Assembly: GCA_965201045.1 (NCBI GenBank)
Contig: OZ241746.1
Coordinates: 4,092,001 to 4,156,000, forward strand
Length of the DNA: 64,000 nucleotides
Origin: JAPORK01 sp026710285
Lineage (GTDB): Bacteria; Pseudomonadota; Gammaproteobacteria; Pseudomonadales; Endozoicomonadaceae
Direction of reading: 5' to 3'
Position 1 is the stretch's first letter, and each line of letters opens with the position of its first letter. A program made the position numbers and the translations under genes. This document shows positions 9,113 to 16,505 of this stretch, piece after piece. The notes below the pieces were generated by a model that was not told the DNA's origin, made no database searches, and saw only the letters and a list, made by a program, of their open reading frames with translations.

Positions 9113-10723
9113 ATGCACTTCAAAAAAAAATTGACTGGTGGGATTTTTCCTTTTTTTGTGGTATTAATTTATTTAATTACACTCAATTCATTAGAAGTAC
9201 AGGCAGTATTTGGGGATATAAACCATCCAAACAGAAAAAATTATCAACCTGATAAATGCAAACAAGGTCAGACAAAAAAAATACAATCAAACTTTTTTCA
9301 TTTTAAAATTCCTATGTTATCTGATAAATGCCTGCAAGATAAACAAGGAAAAAGATTCAAATGTACCAAATGCGATGCAACTTATTTATTGCCACAAAGT
9401 CTGAAACGACATGAGATTCATAAGCACTCGCCGGGCGACTGCAATACGGATGAACAGTCTCTGAAGATATCTACAAAAAATGATGACGTTATAATAGATT
9501 CACAGTCTGAATCATTATCTCCACATCCATCAAAAATAGTAATTACATCGAATAAAAATAAAAGAAAATTTAAATGCGATGAGTGTGGTGGATACTATAG
9601 TTCTAAAGAGTCACTATACCACCACAGGCGTCTTAAGCACTTGCCATGTAATCAGGAAATGAAAAATCATTATGAGTTATGTAAACATAAACGTACTTGT
9701 CTGATATGTAAAGAATATGATGAATTATCTAAAAAAAAGAAAAAATTAGAGTGTCAGGTTTCTGCAGCACAAATACAAAAAAAGTGTACGTGTGGTCAGT
9801 GCAGCAAAATCTTTTTAAGCTTACAGGCGCTGCGTTTACATCAACGGCTTAAACATCGGGTATGTGGTGTCAAAGGGCTTTTAGTGAATAGTCAGTTAAA
9901 CGGGCATAAAGTCAATTGTTTAATGTGTACAATATATGATGCGTTGGTCTTATCTAAAAGAAAAATAATATACAAAAATGTCCATGCTTACAGAGACCAT
10001 ATTAAGCAACAAAATGAAGAACCAGCAGGTTTATCTGTACAAAAATTACAGCACTTATTTACAGATGAACTCAATGCAACAATACTTTTGTCAGAAGGTG
10101 ATATAACCAGCCAAAATTTTAATCAATGCATTAAAATGCTGGAGATTCTTTGTCCATTAATTATCTCTAACATCAAAGATGATCTGTCAATAGTGGATAG
10201 CAATACAGACAGCGATGAAAATATTAACACAGATGATCTTGCAGATGATAATATACCAGCAACAGCTATAAAAATTAACGTACTGATAAATTTACTGCAT
10301 CATTTAGATGCAGAGATTACAGCAAATAAAAACCAGGTCAGAATTGAAAAAATTTTAACGCAACTTATATTCATTGAGAGTGCTCGTACAGTACGTTACT
10401 CCACCAGTGAAGTGTCAACTCTTTTTCAGAACCAAATAGCCGCAGTGTGTAATGATTTTGCTGAAGTATTTGAGAGTTGGCAATTAGTATCGAAAAATCA
10501 AATAACTGATTTATCAAAAAATCATTATTTTGGATTAAGTCATTCTTTGAAAAGTCACATTAAACCTTTTTCTGACGACTCGGAAATACAACCCGAGGAT
10601 ATAGGCGAAGCGCTGTATGATGAAATGGCAATTTTACCAGTGGATAATCAAATGATGCAACTTATAACAGAGTTACCTGAAACTTATGATGCATGCATTA
10701 AAGCGTTAAATGAGTCAGACTGA
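9113..10723 (+). CDS. Secreted three-finger C2H2 protein with mirror knuckles
   Basis: ATG 9113 (MHFKKKLTGG) was chosen because the promoter lies upstream of it and the start matches the neighbouring paralog. This gives 536 aa. The signal peptide has the core IFPFFVVLIYLITL and a cut near LEVQA. Classical C2H2 fingers lie at about 82-105, 152-176 and 227-248. The second and third are each followed at once by C-x12/13-H-x3-C-x2-C (about 179-199 and 251-272), ending CLIC and CLMC. Basic tracts (NKNKRKFK, SKKKKKLE) flank the fingers. The last 200 residues carry the shared helical module ending FAEVFESWQL, then an acidic tail. The gene is probably transcribed alone. Predicted role: exported zinc-binding, possibly nucleic-acid-binding protein. 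Confidence 0.85.
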   Translation: MHFKKKLTGGIFPFFVVLIYLITLNSLEVQAVFGDINHPNRKNYQPDKCKQGQTKKIQSNFFHFKIPMLSDKCLQDKQGKRFKCTKCDATYLLPQSLKRHEIHKHSPGDCNTDEQSLKISTKNDDVIIDSQSESLSPHPSKIVITSNKNKRKFKCDECGGYYSSKESLYHHRRLKHLPCNQEMKNHYELCKHKRTCLICKEYDELSKKKKKLECQVSAAQIQKKCTCGQCSKIFLSLQALRLHQRLKHRVCGVKGLLVNSQLNGHKVNCLMCTIYDALVLSKRKIIYKNVHAYRDHIKQQNEEPAGLSVQKLQHLFTDELNATILLSEGDITSQNFNQCIKMLEILCPLIISNIKDDLSIVDSNTDSDENINTDDLADDNIPATAIKINVLINLLHHLDAEITANKNQVRIEKILTQLIFIESARTVRYSTSEVSTLFQNQIAAVCNDFAEVFESWQLVSKNQITDLSKNHYFGLSHSLKSHIKPFSDDSEIQPEDIGEALYDEMAILPVDNQMMQLITELPETYDACIKALNESD

Positions 10724-10775
10724 GCGGCAGTAAACTATCTGAAACTCATCATTTACTTAATCTGTGTAGTATAAC

Positions 10776-10950
10776 CTGTCTCTTAGTCACATTTTTTAAA
10801 TGCTGACTTTTATCCTGGCAGGTTACCTGCTACTGAATATTCAGCCTTTTTGGCTTAAAATCGTGGGCTGAGCTTGTCGAAGCCCGGCTGCTTTTAACCT
10901 CTGGGCTTCGACAAACTCAGTTCACGGCGCATTCAGTAAAGGCTGGTAAC
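10776..10950. repeat. MITE-like element, Tn5-end-like terminal repeat (decayed copy)
   Basis: It begins with CTGTCTCTTAGTCACATTTT and contains the long internal hairpin with arms like GTGGGCTGAGCTTGTCGAAG and its near-complement. The right terminal repeat is no longer recognisable. Other copies lie near 25.6, 30.5, 58.6, 59.1 and 63.8 kb. The rest of the 10.72-11.16 kb gap shows nothing else. Confidence 0.7.
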
Positions 10951-11163
10951 TAATATGAAACCGGATGTTAAGGGTTATAGTCTTTGCTCAGCCTGCGATT
11001 ATAACTGATCCAGTCAATGTTCTTTTCAACAACCTGATGTTTGATATTGTCTAAGAAATACTTTCCTATAGTATTTATTTAAAAATAAGCGTTACAATTT
11101 ACTTCCTTACCTAAAATTAACCTCTTGTTAAAATTACACAATTAAAAACTGAAATATACAATC

Positions 11164-11339
11164 ATGTATTCTATAACACAAATGTTAAGACTCCTTTTAG
11201 AAAAACGACAACAAATAACATTCTTTTTATCTCTATCATACTACCCTGCCTGACTACATTAAATCCGCTAAAAGTTCAGGCAGCATTCACAGGTGCAGAA
11301 CATCAAAAAGTTACACAACATGAAAAAAAACAGACCAGA
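11164..11339 (+). pseudogene. Broken zinc-finger paralog, signal-peptide end only
   Basis: The family's usual upstream sequence (ttgttaaaattacacaatta... tacaatcatgta) leads into an ATG and then a frameshifted signal peptide. In the corrected frame this reads NILFISIILPCLTTLNPLKV then QAAFTGAEHQ, matching the paralogs. A stop follows at about 11,339. The TnpB element begins at 11,375 and no finger region is found beyond it. Confidence 0.65.
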
Positions 11340-11374
11340 TACAGATAATACAAAGGAAAAACCTAATCATACGG

Positions 11375-11520
11375 TTGACATCCTCCCCTCCCTAAAGGAA
11401 GGGGATTCCTCCTGCGAGACGCTCATGCCCGAGCGCAAGAATGTTTCTGGCAGCATTAACATCTCTGTTCAATACCGCTCCACATTTACAGACCCATTCT
11501 CTTATTCCTAAACCTGCTCT
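11375..11520 (-). ncRNA. Probable omega (reRNA) guide-scaffold region of TnpB
   Basis: In characterised IS200/IS605 elements the guide RNA overlaps the 3' end of tnpB and the right end of the element. Here that region has a compact hairpin (CCCCTTCC, loop, GGGAGGGG in sense) next to the element end. The adjoining flank would supply the guide. The limits are estimated by analogy. Confidence 0.3.
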
Positions 11521-12447
11521 ACCTTTCGGACTACTGTCTGAGATTTCTTTACAGTACGAACAGGTTTGGGTTGTGTACTTTTCGTTTAGCTCTTCAAAGA
11601 CTACGCCTGCGTGATCGCACTTGTATTCCAGCATAGTCTTTAGCATATGCCACCCTGCATCTAATGCAGATTTGGCTAGTTTAGTTTTTGCAATAGCAGC
11701 AGACTTTACGTTGCCAACAAATATTGCAGCATTTTCTGAGACCAGTTTGCGGCTGTATTTGTGTAGTTCATCTTTCCTCTTGTTCTTGATTTTTGCATGT
11801 ATTGCTTTAGTACGAGCCTTATTTTTAGCCCGTTGTGCTACAGCTAATTTTTGTTCAAAAGCCCTGTAGTTTCTGCCTGTAACACCGCTTCCGTTTGAGT
11901 CCGTAGCCGCTTCTTTGCAGCCTAAATCTATACCAACAGAAGAAGTCCCTGTTGACTGTTCCGGCTTAACAGAAACGACCACGTTAAAATACCAGCGTCC
12001 ACGGGCATCTTCATTGAAAGAAGCTGTTCTGAATTTGTAGTTGCTTAATCCGAAGGAATCCCATACACCGAAGTAGTTCCCGTTGTGGTATATCTGTCCG
12101 TTTTTCCAGCCAGAGGCTTTTGTATTAACAGGAATCCAACCCAGTGAACGCCTGACACCTTTTGTTTTTCTCCAGTTGAGCCTGCTCTTTTTAAATTGCT
12201 TTCTGGCTTTTACGTATTCTTTCGCTACGCACTGAAGCGTTTGACTATGCAAACCCAGCTCTTTGTTTGCACCTTTGGTATATTTGTCTATATCGTATGC
12301 AGAAAAAAACTCTCCACGCTCTCTAATTGAGCGAGAGGAAAGTTCATTTATGTAGTTCCAGACAAAATTAACCGCACCTGCCATCTTACTAAGCTGTTTT
12401 GCGTGTTTGTCTTTAACTCTTACTTTAAGTGTCTTTGTCTTTTCCAT
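11392..12447 (-). CDS. tnpB: TnpB RNA-guided endonuclease (RuvC-like)
   Basis: 351 aa, slightly short for TnpB but apparently complete. The three RuvC-type catalytic acids are in place: GIDLGCKEA (Asp), FEELNEKY (Glu) and NRDVNAARN (Asp). A zinc ribbon lies between the last two: CSYC, then CKCG. The N-terminal helical domain begins KTLKVRVKDKHAKQL. TnpB proteins are guided DNA nucleases that help IS200/IS605 elements persist. The intact motifs suggest it may still be functional, although no tnpA lies beside it. Confidence 0.88.
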   Translation of the reverse strand: MEKTKTLKVRVKDKHAKQLSKMAGAVNFVWNYINELSSRSIRERGEFFSAYDIDKYTKGANKELGLHSQTLQCVAKEYVKARKQFKKSRLNWRKTKGVRRSLGWIPVNTKASGWKNGQIYHNGNYFGVWDSFGLSNYKFRTASFNEDARGRWYFNVVVSVKPEQSTGTSSVGIDLGCKEAATDSNGSGVTGRNYRAFEQKLAVAQRAKNKARTKAIHAKIKNKRKDELHKYSRKLVSENAAIFVGNVKSAAIAKTKLAKSALDAGWHMLKTMLEYKCDHAGVVFEELNEKYTTQTCSYCKEISDSSPKGRAGLGIREWVCKCGAVLNRDVNAARNILALGHERLAGGIPFL

Positions 12448-12670
12448 GCAAGAACGTCAATTGTATAGGTTTCATGCGCTATTTAGCGACTGGATTCTAA
12501 TTGTTTCAGGCAAAAATGTCAACAGAAACTAAAAAAAACCGCCTTATATCCCCGCCCTGAAGGGCGAGGCTTTACGGCGTGTCTGGTAAAAGTTGCAATT
12601 TAATATATTTTATCTAATCTACAACGATTTTCTTCTCAAAATTATCTTTTTAAACAGGAGGAATATCGTG

Positions 12671-13891
12671 ATGTTGTATCGGGCAGACTGTAATATATTT
12701 TTTAAAAGAACAATAACCGGCAAATTTTTTTTTGTGTTTACTGTATTGTTCTGCCTTATAGTATCAGATATGTTAAAAGTTCAGGCAGCGCATACTGATG
12801 CAAAACAAAAGGATGTTAAAAACTATAAACAACATAAAAAAAATACACTATCTGATTGTAATGTAATTGAAATACTATCTAACCTCAACACAGTAAATGA
12901 GTTAATAAAACCAATCTCTAATGATGTTGTACGACCTGTACGACCACAAAAAATACAAAAGCCATTTAAATGTAATTATTGTGATACTTTTTATGAAAGA
13001 AGAGCTTATTGTATACGGCATCAAAAGTTTAAGCATTTGCCATGTGGTGGAGCAGTGAGTAGTCAAGATGAATTAGAAACACATCAAGAAACTTGTCCAG
13101 CCTGTCAGGCTGCTGCACAAGAAAAAAAACAGCGGGATAAAAAGAGTGAGGTGAAATTTAATCATCATGAAGATAGCTCATCAACTCGCTCTGATAAAGG
13201 TGCAGAGCGTCCATATCTTAATAAGAGTTATGCAGCAGAGTCATTGCCGGCAAGTAATACAAGCATTCAAAATCTCAATCAGTGGATTAGTATTCTGAGG
13301 CATGTTTATCCGACAATTATTGATAACATAAAAAGTAATCTGATCATGAGTTGTAAAACTATAAATCAGGACACAGGTCACAATTTCACACCTGTTTATC
13401 CGGATACTATAGATGTTGAATCTTTAATATCATCATTACACGGTCTGGATGCCGTGATTACGAAAAACCAAAATGCAATTCAAATTACAACAATTTCAGC
13501 ACAACTTATGCTAACTGAAATTGTTGACTCATTAAATTTTTCTTCTGATAATTTATTGCTTTTTGCACAACCATTTCAACAGCCAAAAATAATTTATACT
13601 AATTTCTTTGAAATATTCAAAAGCTGGCAAATCGCATTACAAAAGCAGAGTATCCCCACTTTAGAAAAAAACCATTATAAAGCTGTAAATTCTTTTTTGG
13701 AAGTGCATATTCCAATACTTTGTTTTGATATAAAAAAGCTGACAGATACGCCCATACGGTCAAATTTAGAAAATCTGTTGGATGTAGGTGATTATACAAC
13801 GGTTTCATTTGTAGATGATTTATCGGGAAACTATGAACTATTCAGTGGATTTGGAGATACTACACCAAGCAATGTCTGGTCAATTTATTAA
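12671..13891 (+). CDS. Secreted C2H2 zinc-finger protein with one mirror knuckle
   Basis: ATG 12671 follows a strong AGGAGG site; a GTG at 12668 is equally possible. This gives about 406 aa. The signal peptide core is FFFVFTVLFCLIVSDM, with a cut near LKVQA. One classical finger lies at about 101-122 (C-N-Y-C, x12, H-x4-H), followed at once by LPCGG and the C-x12-H-x3-C-x2-C knuckle (about 125-145). A lysine/glutamine-rich linker and the shared helical C-terminal module follow (SLHGLDAVI, then FFEIFKSWQIALQK). Its start lies about 95 bp from the TnpB element end, so that element may have replaced part of its original upstream region. Confidence 0.82.
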   Translation: MLYRADCNIFFKRTITGKFFFVFTVLFCLIVSDMLKVQAAHTDAKQKDVKNYKQHKKNTLSDCNVIEILSNLNTVNELIKPISNDVVRPVRPQKIQKPFKCNYCDTFYERRAYCIRHQKFKHLPCGGAVSSQDELETHQETCPACQAAAQEKKQRDKKSEVKFNHHEDSSSTRSDKGAERPYLNKSYAAESLPASNTSIQNLNQWISILRHVYPTIIDNIKSNLIMSCKTINQDTGHNFTPVYPDTIDVESLISSLHGLDAVITKNQNAIQITTISAQLMLTEIVDSLNFSSDNLLLFAQPFQQPKIIYTNFFEIFKSWQIALQKQSIPTLEKNHYKAVNSFLEVHIPILCFDIKKLTDTPIRSNLENLLDVGDYTTVSFVDDLSGNYELFSGFGDTTPSNVWSIY

Positions 13892-13985
13892 GCTGTTGAC
13901 TGAAAAATAATTTATTTTCAATGAAGCAATTTGAGTTAGTATCAGGTAACAGTGTTTTTTATGAATTCCAAACCCGGGTTGCCAG

Positions 13986-14041
13986 GGCCTGTTAATGTTT
14001 TGTGAAAGCTGAGTAATATGACAAAACATCAACAGACCCTA
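13986..14041. repeat. Imperfect long hairpin
   Basis: AGGGCCTGTTAATGTTTTGT and, 16 bases later, ACAAAACATCAACAGACCCT pair with two mismatches. It lies between the zinc-finger gene and panB, on no gene's reading frame. It could be a decayed MITE or a terminator-like structure, but no T-run follows. Confidence 0.55.
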
Positions 14042-14371
14042 AAAAAATATACGCCCAAATTCTGCCCTATTTTTTCGATGATATAAACGCCTCACAACGC
14101 ACCACCTGAGAATAACTGTAACATTATATCATTCTGTCTGATAATATTGAATGGATTATAATATTCAGGCTGACGTTTTATTTTTGTTATTTTATTGCAT
14201 TAATATCAGAAAATATTTTAATATAGAAAAGCATATGGACCCGTTGCACTTCGATGCCAGGATTTATTGTTTCGAAATCAGATAACATCAGGATTCACAA
14301 CAGCAAGCCAGGTGTTTTTAAGTCATACAGACATATCAATACCGAATATTACAGACAACAGAGATGACACT

Positions 14372-15169
14372 GTGATTAAAAAAGTTACACTCCATACACT
14401 CAATAAAATGAAGCATGAACAACAAAAAATTGCCTGTTTAACCTGCTATGATTACTCTCAGGCTGCACTGGTGAGCGCTAATAATATAGATCTTATCCTG
14501 GTAGGCGATTCACTTGGTATGGTTTCACAAGGACATCAAACAACCGTGAGTGTCACGATGGAACAAATGGTTTATCATACACAAATGGTTAAAAAAGGCA
14601 GTGGCAGAAGTTTTCTTGTTGCGGATATGCCTTATATGTCTTATGCAACAGAAGAGCAGACACTAAGAAATGCAGCACTGCTAATGCAGGCAGGTGCAGA
14701 AATGGTAAAGCTTGAAGGGGGGCGCTGGTTGTGTGATACGATTAGTAAGTTATCAGAACGTGGCATTCCTACCTGCGTACATCTTGGATTGACGCCTCAG
14801 TCTGTTGCCATGCTGGGTGGTTTTAAAGTTCAGGGTCGCGATGAATTAGCTGCTGAAAAATTAGAGGAGGATGCTAAATTACTGGAACGGGCAGGTGCTA
14901 ATTTATTGGTATTAGAGTGTATTCCAAAATATTTGGCTATGCAGATAACCCGGACTGTCGGTATACCTACCATAGGTATTGGCGCCGGTGCTGATACAGA
15001 CGGACAAATTCTCGTTTTTTATGATATGTTAAATATGACACAAGGTCATCTTCCACGTTTTACAAAAAACTTTCTTGAAGGAGCAGATAGTACACAAAAG
15101 GCTATTTTCAATTATGCTTATGAAGTCAAAGCGGGCATTTTTCCGCAGGATGAACATACTTATTCATGA
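14372..15169 (+). CDS. panB: 3-methyl-2-oxobutanoate hydroxymethyltransferase
   Basis: PanB transfers a hydroxymethyl group from methylene-tetrahydrofolate to 2-oxoisovalerate, giving ketopantoate, the first committed step of pantothenate/CoA synthesis. Family blocks are clear: KKVTLHTLNKMKHEQQKI, ACLTCYDYSQA, LVGDSLGMV, VKLEGG, IPTCVHLGLTPQSV and GIGAGADTDGQILVFYDML. The longest frame begins at a TTG (14,267), but the GTG at 14,372 gives 265 aa, the usual family length. No panC follows, so it is separated from its usual partner. Confidence 0.92.
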   Translation: MIKKVTLHTLNKMKHEQQKIACLTCYDYSQAALVSANNIDLILVGDSLGMVSQGHQTTVSVTMEQMVYHTQMVKKGSGRSFLVADMPYMSYATEEQTLRNAALLMQAGAEMVKLEGGRWLCDTISKLSERGIPTCVHLGLTPQSVAMLGGFKVQGRDELAAEKLEEDAKLLERAGANLLVLECIPKYLAMQITRTVGIPTIGIGAGADTDGQILVFYDMLNMTQGHLPRFTKNFLEGADSTQKAIFNYAYEVKAGIFPQDEHTYS

Positions 15170-15274
15170 TAAATGACCATTAGAATTTTTATATACCATA
15201 AGAAACAGATCATTTTATTATGAATGCAGTACTTTATTTCATTAATCAACAACACTCTGAATGAGGTATAAATA

Positions 15275-16201
15275 ATGAAGTCATTATTATTTGGCAATCA
15301 TGATAAACAACCTATGCTTGGTTTGGGCACATGGCAAATTTCACCAGAAAAAATCACCAGTCTTCTTCCGCAAGCGTTAAAAAAAGGTTATCGTCATATT
15401 GACTGTGCCGCTATTTACGGAAATGAAAAAGAAGTAGGTAAAGCCCTTCAGGAAGCTTTTTCTCAGGGAATCGTAACGCGAGATGAACTCTGGATTACTT
15501 CAAAACTCTGGTGTAATGCACATCGGCAAGATGAAGTTATTCCGGCACTTGATAAGACACTCAACGATCTTCAGTTAGATTATCTTGACCTCTATCTTAT
15601 GCACTGGCCTGTTGCAATTAAAGCAGAAAAACTTTTTCCGGATGTGGGAGAAGATATTTGGTCACCAAAAGAAGTTCCTTTATCAGAAACATGGCTGGCG
15701 ATGAATAAAACGGTTGAATCAGGAAAGTGCAGACATGTGGGTGTATCAAATTTTAGTACCAAAAAAATTGCCCGGCTGATAGAAGAAACAGACATTGTAC
15801 CTGAAGTAAATCAGGTTGAACTACACCCTTATCTTCAGCAACCAAAACTGGTTGACTTCTGCCAGCAGCACAATATTCATATAACAGCGTATAGTCCATT
15901 AGGTCGGGCAGACAAAGCACTGCTGGATCACCCTGTAATTACAGAGATTGCCAGTGATCATCAATCGACACCTGCACAGATAATTCTTGCCTGGGAAATG
16001 CAAAGAGGATTTGCTGTTATTCCAAAAACAGTACGTATCGAGCGACTTGAGGAAAATTTAGGTGCTGTTGCGTTTACACTTTCTTCCGGAGAAATGGCTT
16101 CGATAGATGCGTTAGATAAACATCATCGCTATGTTACCGTATCTTTATGGACATTACCCGGCAGTCCATATGCACAAGCGTCTGCTGTATGGGATGAATA
16201 G
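15275..16201 (+). CDS. Aldo/keto reductase
   Basis: A 308-aa NADPH-dependent aldo/keto reductase of the (beta/alpha)8 family. The catalytic tetrad is visible: Asp and Tyr in HIDCAAIYGNE, Lys in WITSKLW, and His in LYLMHWP. GVSNFSTKK and the C-terminal PKTVRIERLEEN cofactor segment are also present. A ribosome site (GAGGTA) precedes ATG 15275. The substrate cannot be named. It lies 105 bp after panB on the same strand and could be co-transcribed with it. Confidence 0.9.
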   Translation: MKSLLFGNHDKQPMLGLGTWQISPEKITSLLPQALKKGYRHIDCAAIYGNEKEVGKALQEAFSQGIVTRDELWITSKLWCNAHRQDEVIPALDKTLNDLQLDYLDLYLMHWPVAIKAEKLFPDVGEDIWSPKEVPLSETWLAMNKTVESGKCRHVGVSNFSTKKIARLIEETDIVPEVNQVELHPYLQQPKLVDFCQQHNIHITAYSPLGRADKALLDHPVITEIASDHQSTPAQIILAWEMQRGFAVIPKTVRIERLEENLGAVAFTLSSGEMASIDALDKHHRYVTVSLWTLPGSPYAQASAVWDE

Positions 16202-16251
16202 ATTAAAATAAAACCATCATTATCAGATTTTTATAACTATTTTACCGCATG

Positions 16252-16281
16252 TTTTGTCAGTTAGTTAACTAACTGACAAAA
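16252..16281. promoter_or_regulatory. Perfect 30-bp palindrome, operator or terminator
   Basis: TTTTGTCAGTTAGTT is followed directly by its exact complement. It lies 50 bp after the aldo/keto reductase stop and 225 bp before the acyltransferase gene. With no loop and no T-run it is a poor terminator. The inner GTTAGTTAACTAAC looks like a binding site for a dimeric (TetR-like) repressor. The remainder of this gap shows nothing else. Confidence 0.5.
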
Positions 16282-16505
16282 GTAAACTATTCCGAAACTT
16301 AAAATATGGCTGGCAAATTAACGTCATTTATAAACTATCGCAAAAAATATTGTTTGCAATTTTTATAGAAATAGTTATTCTCTGTTGCACTTTAATCATT
16401 TATTTATAATACTCATACAGATAAGTGATAATAAAAATAATTTTAATCTATAAGGCTAAATAAAAATAATCCATATGCCGTAAAAAATGGAGTATAAATA
16501 TAAAA

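Larger units (their letters stand above)
11375..12575 (-). mobile_element. IS200/IS605-type tnpB-only element
   Basis: The ends were defined by comparison with the remnant at 58,591-59,207. One end is TTGACATCCTCCCC (11,375), just after the tnpB stop. The other ends in GGCTTTAC (12,575), with a hairpin CGCCCTGAAGGGCG nearby. No tnpA gene is present, so it would need a transposase in trans. It lies directly after the broken zinc-finger gene. Confidence 0.75.

Noticed and set aside
1..13891. Eukaryotic contamination as the source of the C2H2 genes
   Set aside because: The genes have bacterial promoters, bacterial signal peptides, a Shine-Dalgarno site in one case, and are continuous with bacterial IS elements and panB.
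14267..14371. N-terminal extension of PanB from a TTG
   Set aside because: The 35 extra residues do not resemble PanB; GTG 14372 gives the usual length and the family's first block.
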